Below, piece by piece: positions 27,920 through 37,717 of a stretch of DNA of 64,000 nucleotides (position 1 is its first letter; each line of letters opens with the position of its first letter). The stretch spans positions 890,983 through 954,982 of the forward strand of contig CAVVBC010000005.1 of assembly GCA_963746325.1 (NCBI GenBank), in the 5' to 3' direction. The position numbers and the translations under genes are program-made. This DNA is from RPQJ01 sp963746325 (GTDB lineage: Bacteria; Pseudomonadota; Gammaproteobacteria; Steroidobacterales; Steroidobacteraceae). Below the pieces are notes generated by a model. It did no database searches. It was not told the origin of the DNA and was given only the letters and a program-made list of their open reading frames with translations.

Positions 27920-28546
27920 ATGACCCCGAGATCGGCCTGGCTCGCCCTGAGCCTGACCATTGCGCTGCTCGCCCCGGCGCTGGCGCCGGCAGCCGATGCC
28001 GCGCGCGGCGCCAAGCTGGCCTATACGTGCCACGGCTGCCACGGCATCCCGAACTACAAGAACGCCTATCCGATCTACAACGTGCCGAAGCTCGGTGGCC
28101 AGCACGCCGCGTACATGGTCGCCGCGCTCAAGGAATACAAGGCGCAGGACCGGTCGCATCCCACGATGTATGCGCAGGCGGCCAACCTTTCCGACACGGA
28201 CATGGCCGATATCGCAGCCTATCTGTCGGGTACCGAGTTGAAGCCCACGGGCCGCGCCGTCGGCACGGCGCCCAAGGCCAGCCAGACCTGCGTCGCCTGC
28301 CATGGCAACGACGGCGTCGGCATCCTGCCGGAATACCCCAACCTTGCCGGCCAGCACGAGGACTACCTCCTGAACGCCCTGCGCAACTACAAGAGCGGCG
28401 TGCGCAAGAACGCGATCATGGCCGGCATGGCCGCGGCGCTGACGGAACAGGACATCAAGGAGCTGGCGAAGTACTACTCCTCGCAGCGTCCCGGCCTCTG
28501 CGCCACCGACGAAATCCGCAAGGCGGGCAAGTGCAAGGGACGGTGA
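27920..28546 (+). CDS. Diheme cytochrome c (c4-like)
   Basis: A 208-residue exported cytochrome with a signal peptide (ALSLTIALLAPALAPAADA). Two haem-binding CxxCH motifs are present, CHGCHG near residue 40 and CVACHG near residue 125, each in a similar domain (GGQHAAYMVAALKEYKAQDR and AGQHEDYLLNALRNYKSGVR), the internal duplication typical of cytochrome c4. Axial Met ligands are likely in HPTMYAQA and NAIMAGMA. It shuttles electrons in the periplasm, commonly to a terminal oxidase. A strong terminator follows. I preferred ATG 27920 over 27899 because the signal peptide fits. Confidence 0.9.
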   Translation: MTPRSAWLALSLTIALLAPALAPAADAARGAKLAYTCHGCHGIPNYKNAYPIYNVPKLGGQHAAYMVAALKEYKAQDRSHPTMYAQAANLSDTDMADIAAYLSGTELKPTGRAVGTAPKASQTCVACHGNDGVGILPEYPNLAGQHEDYLLNALRNYKSGVRKNAIMAGMAAALTEQDIKELAKYYSSQRPGLCATDEIRKAGKCKGR

Positions 28547-28580
28547 CATTGCGGTGATTCCTGCGGCATGAGCTCATGCG

Positions 28581-28613
28581 AAGAAGGCCGGGACCCCCCG
28601 GCCTTCTTGTTTT
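28581..28613 (+). terminator. Rho-independent terminator after the cytochrome gene
   Basis: A perfect 12-base stem, AAGAAGGCCGGG (28581-28592) with CCCGGCCTTCTT (28597-28608), a 4-base loop and GTTTT. It ends the cytochrome transcript before the metallo-beta-lactamase gene. Confidence 0.9.
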
Positions 28614-28664
28614 CGGGGCCCTGGACCCGCACGCTTCGAATCCCCCCCGGTGACCCCGCAGTGA

Positions 28665-29649
28665 ATGATGACGACAACTGTCACCCAGCCCGCCCAGACA
28701 CCAGCGCGCGTTGCCCAGCCGCTGGGCGACGGCCTGTACCTGATAGACACGGATTACGTGCGGCCGGGACTGGCCGCCAGCCACCTGATCGTCGATCACG
28801 GGCGCGCGGCCTTCGTCGACACGGGCCCCGGGCCCGCCGCACCCAAGCTGCTTGCGGCACTGGATGAGGTCGGCATCGACCGCGCCGACGTCGACTACCT
28901 GTTCCTGACGCACGTGCACCTGGACCACGCCGGCGGGGCCGGCCAGATGATGCGTGCGCTGCCTAACGCCAAGGCGGTGCTGCATCCGCGGGGGGCACCG
29001 CACCTGGTGGATCCGTCCAAGCTGATTGCGGGCACGATCGCGGTGTACGGCGAGGCGAACTACGTGCACCTGTATGGCGAGCTGCTGCCGATCCCGGCCG
29101 AGCGTGTGCTGCTGATGACTGATGGGCTGCGGCTGCAACTCGGCCGGCGCACCTTCGAGTTCATCGATGCGCCCGGGCACGCCAAACATCATCACTGCCC
29201 GATCGATCTCGATCATCGCGACGTGTACGCGGGCGACAACTTCGGCATCTGCTACCGCGAGTTCGACACCGCGGCGGGCCCGTTCATGCTGCCGACCACC
29301 ACGCCGGTGCACTTCGAACCCGACGCGCTGCACCGGACGATCGACCGCCTGCTGTCGTACCGGCCGCGGCGGATCGTGCAGACGCACTTCGGCCCGGTCA
29401 CCGACATCGAACGGCTCGCCCGCGACCTGCACGCGGACCTCGAGGCCGCTGGTGGACATGGCGCAGCGCCATGCGGCGGCGGCCGAGCGGGCGCAGCGGA
29501 TCCGCAGCGAGATGTTCGCCTACTTCAGCGACCGACTGGATGCACACGGCTACCAGGGCGACCTGGCCCGGAGGCACGAGTTCATCGACGAGGACGTCAA
29601 TCTCAATACCCAGGGCCTCGAAGTCTGGCTATCCCGGAGCGCTGCGTGA
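28665..29649 (+). CDS. Metallo-beta-lactamase-fold hydrolase (one frameshift)
   Basis: The MBL fold motif is FLTHVHLDHAGGAG (HxHxDH), with later ligands in IDAPGHAKHHHCPID and YAGDNFGI. The frame shifts near 29446-29449: reading through gives nonsense, while dropping one base restores LEALVDMAQRHAAAAERAQR and an ending QGLEVWLSRSAA with stop at 29647-29649. The corrected protein has 327 residues. Substrate is unknown; relatives include lactonases, glyoxalase II-like enzymes and RNases. It is 2 bases upstream of the YhdH/AcuI-like reductase gene. Confidence 0.8.
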
Positions 29650-29651
29650 AC

Positions 29652-30647
29652 ATGCCGAACACTTTCCGTGCCTACCGGGTCCATCGCACCGACGGCAAGA
29701 TTGCCGCCCGCTTCGATGACGTGACGCTGGACGACCTCACGGCCGGCGACGTCGTGGTGCGCGTGACGTACTCCGACATCAACTACAAGGACGCGCTGGC
29801 CGCGACCGGCACGGCACCGATCCTGCGCAAGTACCCGCTGGCTGGCGGCATCGACCTGGCCGGCGAGGTCGTAACCTCCGCCGACCCGCGCTACACGCCG
29901 GGCCAGCAAGTGCTGGTGACGGGCTGCGGCCTCAGCGAAACGCAGGACGGCGGTTACGCCGAGTACGCGCGCCTGCAGGGCGACTGGGTCATACCGCTAC
30001 CCGCAGGCCTGACGGACGCGGACGCGATGAAGCTCGGCACCGCGGGCTTCACCGCGGCGCTCGCGATCCACCGCATGGAGCAGAACGGACAGGCGCCGGC
30101 CAAGGGCCCGGTCGTCGTGACCGGCGCCACGGGCGGTGTCGGCAGTCTCGCCATCAACATGCTGGCCGGGCGCGGGTACGAGGTGGTCGCTGTCAGCGGC
30201 AAGCCGGACGCCGACGATTACCTGCGCGAGATCGGCGCGGCGAAGATCCTGCGCCGGCAGGACATCAACTGCGGCGCCAAGCCACTCGAAGCCGTGCAGT
30301 GGGCAGGCGCCGTCGACAACGTCGGTGGCGACATGCTCACCTGGCTGACGCGCACCGTCGATTTCTGGGGCAACATCGCCAGCATCGGCCTTGCCGGCAG
30401 CCACGAACTGCACACCACGGTGATGCCGTTCATCCTGCGGGGCGTGAACCTGCTCGGCATCAACTCCGTGGCCACGCCGCGCGAGCTGCGGCTCCAGGTC
30501 TGGCAACGCATCGCCACCGACCTGCGGCCGCACAAGCTCGACCGCATCGCCGGTCGCACGGTGAACTTCGACGAGTTGCCCGCGCAGTTCGACGACTACA
30601 TCCAGGGCCGCGTCACCGGCCGCACCATCGTCAAGATTGCATCCTAG
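29652..30647 (+). CDS. YhdH/AcuI-type NADPH quinone oxidoreductase / acrylyl-CoA reductase
   Basis: A 331-residue medium-chain dehydrogenase/reductase without zinc ligands. Family marks are VRVTYSDINYKDALAATG, GIDLAGEV, and the nucleotide-binding GATGGVGSLAINMLAGRGYE. The YhdH/YhfP/AcuI family includes acrylyl-CoA reductase, which turns acrylyl-CoA into propionyl-CoA, a possible link to the propionate genes 17 kb downstream, but that is inference. The alternative GTG at 29646 overlaps the preceding gene. Confidence 0.82.
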   Translation: MPNTFRAYRVHRTDGKIAARFDDVTLDDLTAGDVVVRVTYSDINYKDALAATGTAPILRKYPLAGGIDLAGEVVTSADPRYTPGQQVLVTGCGLSETQDGGYAEYARLQGDWVIPLPAGLTDADAMKLGTAGFTAALAIHRMEQNGQAPAKGPVVVTGATGGVGSLAINMLAGRGYEVVAVSGKPDADDYLREIGAAKILRRQDINCGAKPLEAVQWAGAVDNVGGDMLTWLTRTVDFWGNIASIGLAGSHELHTTVMPFILRGVNLLGINSVATPRELRLQVWQRIATDLRPHKLDRIAGRTVNFDELPAQFDDYIQGRVTGRTIVKIAS

Positions 30648-30656
30648 AGCAGCAGC

Positions 30657-31634
30657 ATGAGTTCACCGACCTCGACCAAGCCGGGTACGGCGCTCGCCGC
30701 CGCCGCCGCCGCGGACAAGCCTCTCGTCACCCCCGCGCGGCTCACGCACCTGCAGCGACTCGAAGCCGAAAGCATCGAGATCATGCGCGAGGTGGTCGCC
30801 GAGTGCGAAAAGCCGGTGATGCTGTATTCGATCGGCAAGGACAGCGCCGCGATGCTGCACGTGGCGCTGAAGGCGTTCTACCCGGCGGCGCCGCCGTTCC
30901 CGCTGCTGCACGTGGACACCCTCTGGAAGTTCAAGGCGATGTACGAGCTGCGCGAGCAGATCACGCAGAAATACAACCTGCAGCTGATCGTGCACACCAA
31001 TCCGGACGGCATTGCCCAGGGCATCAATCCATTCACCCACGGCTCCGCGATCCACACCGACGTCATGAAGACGCAGGGCCTGAAGCAGGCGCTCGACATG
31101 CACGGCTTCGACGCGGCCTTCGGCGGCGCGCGGCGCGACGAGGAAAAGAGCCGCGCCAAGGAGCGCGTGTTCTCGTTCCGGGCCGCGCAGCACCGCTGGG
31201 ATCCGAAGAACCAGCGGCCCGAACTCTGGTCGCTCTACAACACGCGCAAGCACAAGGGCGAGAGCATCCGCGTGTTCCCGATGTCCAACTGGACTGAGCT
31301 CGACATCTGGCAGTACATCTACCTCAACGACATCCCGATCGTGCCGTTGTACTTCGCCGCCGAGCGCCCCGTGGTCGAGCGCAACGGCACGCTGATCATG
31401 GTCGACGACGAGCGCATGCCGCTGCATGCGGGCGAGCAGCCGATGCTGAAGAAGGTGCGTTTCCGCACGCTCGGCTGCTATCCGCTGACCGGCGCCATCG
31501 AGAGCGAGGCCGACACGCTCACCGCCATCATCCAGGAAATGCTGCTCACGACCACGTCCGAGCGGCAGGGCCGCATGATCGACCACGACCAGTCGGCCTC
31601 GATGGAGAAGAAGAAGCAGGAGGGGTACTTCTAA
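30657..31634 (+). CDS. cysD: Sulfate adenylyltransferase small subunit
   Basis: A 325-residue CysD with an Ala-rich N-terminus. The PP-loop is LYSIGKDSAAMLHVALKAF. Further CysD blocks are FGGARRDEEKSRAKER and RVFPMSNWTELDIWQYIYL. With CysN it makes APS from sulfate and ATP. It overlaps cysNC by one base (TAATG), so the two are translationally coupled. No reductase genes (cysH, cysIJ) are nearby. Confidence 0.96.
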   Translation: MSSPTSTKPGTALAAAAAADKPLVTPARLTHLQRLEAESIEIMREVVAECEKPVMLYSIGKDSAAMLHVALKAFYPAAPPFPLLHVDTLWKFKAMYELREQITQKYNLQLIVHTNPDGIAQGINPFTHGSAIHTDVMKTQGLKQALDMHGFDAAFGGARRDEEKSRAKERVFSFRAAQHRWDPKNQRPELWSLYNTRKHKGESIRVFPMSNWTELDIWQYIYLNDIPIVPLYFAAERPVVERNGTLIMVDDERMPLHAGEQPMLKKVRFRTLGCYPLTGAIESEADTLTAIIQEMLLTTTSERQGRMIDHDQSASMEKKKQEGYF

Positions 31635-33535
31635 TGGCCCACATCAGCGACCTGATCGCCGAGGACATCGAAGCCTACCTGCACGCGCACGAACACAAGA
31701 GCCTGCTGCGCTTCATCACCTGTGGCAGCGTGGACGACGGCAAGAGCACGCTGATCGGCCGCTTGCTGTACGACTCGAAGATGATCTTCGAAGACCAGCT
31801 GGCGGCACTCGAGGCTGATTCGAAGAAGGTCGGCACGCAGGGGGGCGAGCTCGATTTCGCCCTGCTCGTCGACGGCCTGGCGGCCGAGCGCGAGCAGGGC
31901 ATCACGATCGACGTCGCCTACCGGTTCTTCTCCACCGACAAGCGCAAGTTCATCGTCGCCGACACGCCGGGGCACGAGCAGTACACGCGCAACATGGTCA
32001 CCGGTGCATCCACCGCAGACCTCGCCGTGATCCTGATCGACGCGCGCAAGGGCGTGCTGACGCAGACGCGCAGGCACAGCTACCTGGTGTCGCTGATCGG
32101 CATCAAGCGTGTCGTGCTCGCGCTCAACAAGATGGACCTCGTCGGCTACGACCAGGAGGTGTTCGACCGCATCGTCGACGACTACCGCGAGTTCGGCCGG
32201 AAGATCGGCATCGATGAATTCATCGCCATTCCACTGTCGGGCCTGCGCGGCGACAACATCACGGCGCCCAGTGAGAACACGCCCTGGTACCAGGGACCCA
32301 CCCTGATGGGATACCTCGAGACCGTGGACGTCGAGAACGAGGCACGACACCGCCCGCTGCGGCTGCCCGTGCAATGGGTCAACCGGCCCAACCTCGATTT
32401 CCGCGGCTTCGCCGGCACGATCGCCAGTGGCAGCCTGAAGCAGGGCGAACGCGTGCGCGTGCTGCCTTCGGGTCGCGAGAGCACGGTCACGCGCATCGTC
32501 ACGATGGACGGCGACCTGGCCGAAGCGATCGCCGGCCAGGCGATCACGCTGACGCTCGCAGACGAGATAGACATCAGCCGTGGCGACGTCATCGCGCGTC
32601 CGGACGACCTGCCCGGCGTGGCCGACCAGTTCGAGGCGGGCGTCGTCTGGATGTCCGACGACGCCATGCTGCCGGGTCGCCCGTACTGGCTGAAGATCGG
32701 CACCAAGCAGGTCACGGCGACCATCACCGAGCCCAAGTACAAGGTCAACGTCAACACGCTCGAGCACCTGGCCGCCAAGAAGCTCGACCTGAACGAGATC
32801 GGCGTCTGCAACGTCTCGCTCGACCAGCCGATCGCCTTCGATCCGTACGAGCAGTGCCGTGAGACGGGGTCGTTCATCCTGATCGACCGCATCACCAACG
32901 CGACGGTCGGCGCGGGCATGCTCCACTTCGCGCTGCGCCGCTCGCAGAACATCCACTGGCAGGCGCTCGACGTGAACAAGAAGTCGCGCGCCGCGATCAA
33001 GGGGCAGCAGCCCGCGGTGCTGTGGCTCACCGGCCTCTCGGGCGCGGGCAAGAGCACCATCGCGAACATGGTCGAGAAGCAGCTGCTGGCGCTGGGCAAG
33101 CACACCTACCTGCTCGATGGCGACAACGTGCGTCATGGCCTGAACCGCGATCTTGGCTTCACCGACGCAGACCGCGTCGAAAACATCCGTCGCGTGGCCG
33201 AAGTCAGCAAGCTGATGGCCGACGCAGGCCTGATCGTGCTGGTGTCGTTCATCTCGCCGTTCCGTGCCGAGCGACGACTCGCGCGGGGCTTGTTCGAGTC
33301 GGGCGAGTTCCACGAGGTGCACATCGACACGCCGCTGGCGGTGGCTGAAGAGCGCGACGTGAAGGGGCTGTACAAGAAGGCCCGGCGTGGCGACCTCAAG
33401 AACTTCACCGGCATCGATTCGCCGTACGAGCCGCCCGAGCACCCCGAGATCTACCTCGACACGACCAGGAGCACGTCCGAGCAGTCGGCCGACGCGATCG
33501 TCGAGTACCTGCGGCGGGCACGCGTGCTGGCCTGA
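31634..33535 (+). CDS. cysNC: Bifunctional sulfate adenylyltransferase large subunit / APS kinase
   Basis: A 633-residue fusion. Residues about 1-440 are the CysN GTPase with G1 CGSVDDGKSTLIGRLLYDSK, DTPGHEQYTRNMVTGAS and LNKMDLVGYD. Residues about 450-630 are APS kinase CysC with P-loop LTGLSGAGKSTIANMVEKQL and DGDNVRHGLNRDLGFT. It couples GTP hydrolysis to APS formation, then phosphorylates APS to PAPS. The fusion favours PAPS supply for reduction or sulfation. Confidence 0.96.
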   Translation: MAHISDLIAEDIEAYLHAHEHKSLLRFITCGSVDDGKSTLIGRLLYDSKMIFEDQLAALEADSKKVGTQGGELDFALLVDGLAAEREQGITIDVAYRFFSTDKRKFIVADTPGHEQYTRNMVTGASTADLAVILIDARKGVLTQTRRHSYLVSLIGIKRVVLALNKMDLVGYDQEVFDRIVDDYREFGRKIGIDEFIAIPLSGLRGDNITAPSENTPWYQGPTLMGYLETVDVENEARHRPLRLPVQWVNRPNLDFRGFAGTIASGSLKQGERVRVLPSGRESTVTRIVTMDGDLAEAIAGQAITLTLADEIDISRGDVIARPDDLPGVADQFEAGVVWMSDDAMLPGRPYWLKIGTKQVTATITEPKYKVNVNTLEHLAAKKLDLNEIGVCNVSLDQPIAFDPYEQCRETGSFILIDRITNATVGAGMLHFALRRSQNIHWQALDVNKKSRAAIKGQQPAVLWLTGLSGAGKSTIANMVEKQLLALGKHTYLLDGDNVRHGLNRDLGFTDADRVENIRRVAEVSKLMADAGLIVLVSFISPFRAERRLARGLFESGEFHEVHIDTPLAVAEERDVKGLYKKARRGDLKNFTGIDSPYEPPEHPEIYLDTTRSTSEQSADAIVEYLRRARVLA

Positions 33536-33549
33536 CCTACGGGGGGACG

Positions 33550-36500
33550 ATGATTTCGGGCTGGGTGCTGGCTGCGTTCGCATTCGGATACCTCGCGCTG
33601 CTGTTCGCCGTGGCCGAATGGGGCGAGCGGCGGCGCATCTATCCGACCCATGCCCGGTGGCGCCCGCACGTCTATGCACTCGCGCTCGGCGTCTACTGCA
33701 CCACGTGGACGTTCTACGGCGCGGTGGGCACGGCGGTGCGGGACGGCTGGGCCTACGTGCCGATCTACCTCGGTCCGGCCCTCGTCTTCCTGTTCGCGCT
33801 GCCGTTCATGGAGCGGCTCGTCAACGTCGTCCGCGCCCGCAACATCACCTCGATTTCGGACCTGCTGTCGTCCCGCTTCGGCCGCAGCCGCTCGCTCGCG
33901 GCCCTGGTGACGGTGATCGCGCTGACCGCCGCGATCCCGTACCTCGCGCTGCAGTACAAGGGCGTGTCCGCCAGCATCGGCGTGCTGACGAACGCGCCGG
34001 CCGGCCCGGCCGTACCCTGGTTCCGCGACATCGCGCTGGGCGTCGCGCTGACCATGGCGCTGTTCGCCGTGTTGTTCGGGACGCGGCGCGTCTCGGCGAC
34101 CGAGCACCACGAAGGGCTGATGCTCGCGATCGCGTTCGAGTCGGTCGTCAAGGTGCTCGCCTTCGTCGGCGTCGGCGTGTGGGCGTGGTTGCGGCTGGAG
34201 CCAGGCGGCATGCGCATCCCCCAGGCGCTCGCGTCCAGCGGGGAGCTGCACGGCGTGAACTTCCTGACCACGACCCTGCTGGCCGCTTGCGCCATGTTCT
34301 GCCTGCCGCGGCAGTTCCAGGTGGGCGTGGTCGAATGCGTGGAGCCCGGCGACCTGCGGCGCGCCCGCTGGACGTTCCCGGCGTACCTGGCGTTGTTCAC
34401 GGTGTTCGTCGTCCCCGTCGTGCTGCTCGCGCAGCAGACCGGCGGCGCCGGCCACTCGCCGGACACGCTGCTGCTCACGCTGCCGCTGAGCGAAGGCGTG
34501 CCGGCGCTGGCGCTGCTCGCGTTCCTGGGCGGGCTCTCGGCCGCGACCGCGATGGTGATCGTCGCGAGCATCGCGCTCGCGACGATGATCACCAACGATC
34601 TCGTGCTGCCGGCACTCGGCCGCTCGCGGCTGGTCGCGGTGGCAGACCTCGGCGAGCGCGTGCTGTGGCTGCGTCGCGCGGCCATCTTCTGCCTCGCGCT
34701 GCTCGCCTATGCGTACTACCGGCAGGCCGGCACGCCGGCCAACCTCGCGCAGATCGGCCTGCTCGCGTTCGCCGCGTTCGCGCAGTTCGCCCCCGGCATC
34801 ATTGCCGGACTCTACTGGCGGGGCGCCACTCGCGACGGCGTGTTCTGGGGCCTCGCCGCGGGCTTCGCGCTCTGGCTCTACACGCTGGTGCTGCCCGCCG
34901 TGGCGCCGTCCTCCGCACTCGTCGTCGCCGGCCCTGCGGGGCTCGGTTTCCTGCGTCCGCATTCCCTGTTCTGGTTCGGTGAAGCCGGACCGCTGACGCA
35001 CGGCGCGATGTGGTCGATCGCGGCCAACGTGGCCGTGCTGGTCGGCATCTCGCTCCGTCGCGGCACGACGCTGCAGGAGCGGCAGTCGGCCAGGGCCTTC
35101 GTGCAGCCCTCCGCGCGGGCGGCGCTCCCGAGCGGCGCGAGCCACGCCCGCGTCGGCGACCTCGAGACGCTGGCCGCGCGCATCGTCGGACCCGCGGCCG
35201 CGCGCCGCCTGTTGGTCGACTGGTCGGTGGGCAGCAGCCAGCCGGTGCCGCGGGCGGGCGACCCCGCAGACCGCTCGCTGCTGCAGCACGTCGAGCGTGC
35301 ACTCGCCGGTTCGCTCGGTGCGTCGTCCGCGCGCATGCTGCTGACACACGCGCTCCGCCGCGGCGGCCTCGAAGTGGACGAAGTCGCCGAACTCCTCGAC
35401 GAGACCTCGCAGGAGCTGAACTTCAGCCGCCGGTTGCTGCAGGCGACGATGGAGAACGTCGCGCAGGGCATCAGCGTGGTGGACGCGGAACTGAAGCTGC
35501 TGGCGTGGAACCGCCGCTACGTCGACATGTTTGGCTACCCCGACGGGTTCGTCTACGTGGGGCGTCCGGTGGCGGACCTGATGCACTTCAATGCCGAACG
35601 CGGCGAACTCGGTCCCGGCGAGCCACTCGAGCAGGTCACGCGGCGGCTCGAGCACCTGCGTGCCGGCACGCCATACGTCTACCAGCGCGAGCGGCGCGAC
35701 GGCCGCGTCTTTGAGATCCGCGGGCAGCCGATGCCCGACCGCGGCTACGTGACGACGTACACGGACGTGACCGAGTACAAGCTCGCGGAGCAGGCGCTGC
35801 GCGAAGCCAAGCAGGGACTCGAAGTACGGGTCGAGGAGCGCACGCACGCGCTGCAGCTGGCGCTGCAGGCCGAGGCTGCCGCCAAGCGCCAGGCCGAGGA
35901 GGCGAACGTCGGCAAGACGCGCTTCGTCGCGGCGGCGAGCCACGACCTGCTGCAGCCGCTGAACGCCGCCCGGCTGTTCGCGTCGGCGCTGGATGCGCAG
36001 GCCGGCGAGGACGGCGGGTTGCGCGAGATCGCCGCGCACATCGACAGCTCGCTGCGCGCGGCCGAGGAACTGCTCGACGGCCTGCTCGACATCGCCCGGC
36101 TCGACAGCGGTGCGATGCGGCCGGAGATCTCGACGTTTCCGATCGCAGAACTGCTCGCGGACCTTGAGCGGCAGTACGCCCCGGTCGCCGCGTCGCGGCA
36201 GCTGAGGCTTCGGGTAGTCCGCAGCGAGGAATGGGTCACCAGCGACCGCGTGCTGCTGCGGCGAATCCTGCAGAACTACCTGGCCAACGCACTGCGCTAC
36301 ACGCGGCGCGGCGGCGTGATCGTCACGTGCCGTGGCCGCGGGGCGACGCTTTCGCTCCGCGTCAGCGACACCGGGCCCGGCATCGCCGAGCACCACCTCG
36401 AGGCCATCTACGCGGAGTTCACGCGGCTCGAGCGGCAGTCGCCGTGGGGCGAGAAGGGACTCGGGCTCGGGCTGTCGATCTGCGACCGCATCGCGCGGCT

Positions 36501-37026
36501 GCTCGAGCACGAGCTGGAGCTGCGGTCACGACCGGGCCGCGGCTCGACGTTCGGGGTGCGTGTGCCGAAAGGACTCCCCGTCGTGCGCACGCCGACTGTC
36601 GCACGGCCCGCCGCCGGCGTCGCGCGCCTCGACGGCCTGGTGGCGCTCTGCGTCGACAACGACCCGACGATCCTGCGCGCGATGGCGGCATTGCTGGAGC
36701 GCTGGGGCGTGCGGGTGGTGCCGGCGGCGACGATCGCCGAAGCGCAGTCCGCCTTCGCAGGCGGCGGCATCGACGTCGTACTCGCCGATTACCACCTCGA
36801 CGACGGCGAGGATGGGCTCACGCTGATCGAGACGCTGCGGGCCGGCGCCGTGCAGCCCGCGTCGGCCGCACTGATCACGGCCGACCACGGTGCGGAAGTG
36901 GCGGCACGGGCGCGTGCGCTTGGCTGCCCCGTGCTGCGCAAGCCGGTGAAGCCGGCCGCCCTGCGCGCGTTCCTCGGTGCGGTCAGCGCGGGCCGCGCGG
37001 CGTCACGCGCGCGCGCGGCGCTTTAG
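33550..37026 (+). CDS. crbS: CrbS-type SSS-domain hybrid sensor histidine kinase
   Basis: A 1158-residue membrane kinase. Residues about 1-510 form a sodium:solute symporter-like domain with many transmembrane helices (YALALGVYCTTWTFYGAVGT at the start). A PAS segment (MENVAQGISVVDAELKLLAW) and a coiled coil follow. The H-box is AAASHDLLQPLNAARLFASA (His about 798), with the ATPase DTGPGIAEHHLEAIYAEFTR. A C-terminal receiver carries the phospho-Asp in VLADYHLDDGEDG (about 1080). This is the CrbS/MxtR layout that controls the acetate switch through CrbR. The regulator and acs lie convergent immediately downstream. Confidence 0.85.
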   Translation: MISGWVLAAFAFGYLALLFAVAEWGERRRIYPTHARWRPHVYALALGVYCTTWTFYGAVGTAVRDGWAYVPIYLGPALVFLFALPFMERLVNVVRARNITSISDLLSSRFGRSRSLAALVTVIALTAAIPYLALQYKGVSASIGVLTNAPAGPAVPWFRDIALGVALTMALFAVLFGTRRVSATEHHEGLMLAIAFESVVKVLAFVGVGVWAWLRLEPGGMRIPQALASSGELHGVNFLTTTLLAACAMFCLPRQFQVGVVECVEPGDLRRARWTFPAYLALFTVFVVPVVLLAQQTGGAGHSPDTLLLTLPLSEGVPALALLAFLGGLSAATAMVIVASIALATMITNDLVLPALGRSRLVAVADLGERVLWLRRAAIFCLALLAYAYYRQAGTPANLAQIGLLAFAAFAQFAPGIIAGLYWRGATRDGVFWGLAAGFALWLYTLVLPAVAPSSALVVAGPAGLGFLRPHSLFWFGEAGPLTHGAMWSIAANVAVLVGISLRRGTTLQERQSARAFVQPSARAALPSGASHARVGDLETLAARIVGPAAARRLLVDWSVGSSQPVPRAGDPADRSLLQHVERALAGSLGASSARMLLTHALRRGGLEVDEVAELLDETSQELNFSRRLLQATMENVAQGISVVDAELKLLAWNRRYVDMFGYPDGFVYVGRPVADLMHFNAERGELGPGEPLEQVTRRLEHLRAGTPYVYQRERRDGRVFEIRGQPMPDRGYVTTYTDVTEYKLAEQALREAKQGLEVRVEERTHALQLALQAEAAAKRQAEEANVGKTRFVAAASHDLLQPLNAARLFASALDAQAGEDGGLREIAAHIDSSLRAAEELLDGLLDIARLDSGAMRPEISTFPIAELLADLERQYAPVAASRQLRLRVVRSEEWVTSDRVLLRRILQNYLANALRYTRRGGVIVTCRGRGATLSLRVSDTGPGIAEHHLEAIYAEFTRLERQSPWGEKGLGLGLSICDRIARLLEHELELRSRPGRGSTFGVRVPKGLPVVRTPTVARPAAGVARLDGLVALCVDNDPTILRAMAALLERWGVRVVPAATIAEAQSAFAGGGIDVVLADYHLDDGEDGLTLIETLRAGAVQPASAALITADHGAEVAARARALGCPVLRKPVKPAALRAFLGAVSAGRAASRARAAL

Positions 37027-37027
37027 A

Positions 37028-37717
37028 CTACTCGGCGTCGTCGGGCGGCACGCGGAGCGCGCCGCGATCCACCGCGAGGCGCCCGGCCAGCAGCACGGCC
37101 TGCGTGCGGTTGGTCACCCCGAGTTTGCGCAGGATCGCGGTCACGTGCGCCTTCACGGTCGCCTCCGAGACGTCGAGCTCGAACGCGATCTGCTTGTTCA
37201 GCAGCCCCGACAGCAGCATGCCCAGCACGCGAAACTGCTGCGGCGTGAGCTCGGCGATACGACTCGCGGCCTCGAGATCCCGCGCGTCCGGTTCGGCCGC
37301 CGTCGGCGGCACGAAGCCGGCCGGCGTGACGACGTCGCCGGCGAGCACCGCCTCTACGCCCGCAGCGATCGTGCGCGCGTCCGACGACTTGGAGATGAAG
37401 CCCTGCGCGCCGAAGGCGAGGGCGTTGGCCACGGTCCGTGCGTCGTCGGACGCGGATACGACCACGACCGGCAGCTCGGGCCGGACACCCCGCACGTGCG
37501 CCAGTGCCCCGAAGCCGTGCGCGCCCGGCATGTCCAGGTCCAGCAGCAGCAGGTCGGCCTGCGGGTTGCGCTCGACGACCTCCAGCAGCGCGGCTACCGA
37601 GTCGGCCTCGACAAATTCCGCGGTCGCGCCCGCGGTCAGGTGACCCACGATCGCGCCGCGCAGCGCAGCGCGGAACAGCGGGTGGTCGTCCGCGATCAGG
37701 ATCAAGCGCGGGCTCAC
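37028..37717 (-). CDS. crbR: CrbR-type LuxR-family response regulator
   Basis: A 229-residue regulator starting at GTG 37717 (VSPRLILIADDHPLFRAALR), which overlaps the acs stop by 4 bases (GTGA), so acs and this gene form one operon. The phospho-Asp lies in LLLLDLDMPGAHG and the switch Lys in GFISKSSD. The LuxR helix-turn-helix is LTPQQFRVLGMLLSGLLNKQ followed by IAFELDVSEATVKAHV. Family knowledge (CrbR/ErdR) predicts activation of acs and actP. Its stop is 1 base from the end of the convergent crbS-like gene. Confidence 0.85.
   Translation of the reverse strand: MSPRLILIADDHPLFRAALRGAIVGHLTAGATAEFVEADSVAALLEVVERNPQADLLLLDLDMPGAHGFGALAHVRGVRPELPVVVVSASDDARTVANALAFGAQGFISKSSDARTIAAGVEAVLAGDVVTPAGFVPPTAAEPDARDLEAASRIAELTPQQFRVLGMLLSGLLNKQIAFELDVSEATVKAHVTAILRKLGVTNRTQAVLLAGRLAVDRGALRVPPDDAE

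Noticed and set aside
28665..30647. A natural fusion of the metallo-beta-lactamase and the YhdH-type reductase
   Set aside because: The continuous frame arises from the extra base near 29447. With it removed, the hydrolase ends at its own stop (29649) and the reductase starts at 29652.
33451..36510. A 1019-codon open frame on the minus strand opposite the sensor kinase gene
   Set aside because: Its translation is Arg/Glu/Gln-rich with no recognisable domain, and it mirrors the codon bias of the kinase. Similar long antisense frames lie opposite gyrB, mnmG-oppA, cysNC, actP and prpBC-acnD. They are expected in GC-rich coding DNA.
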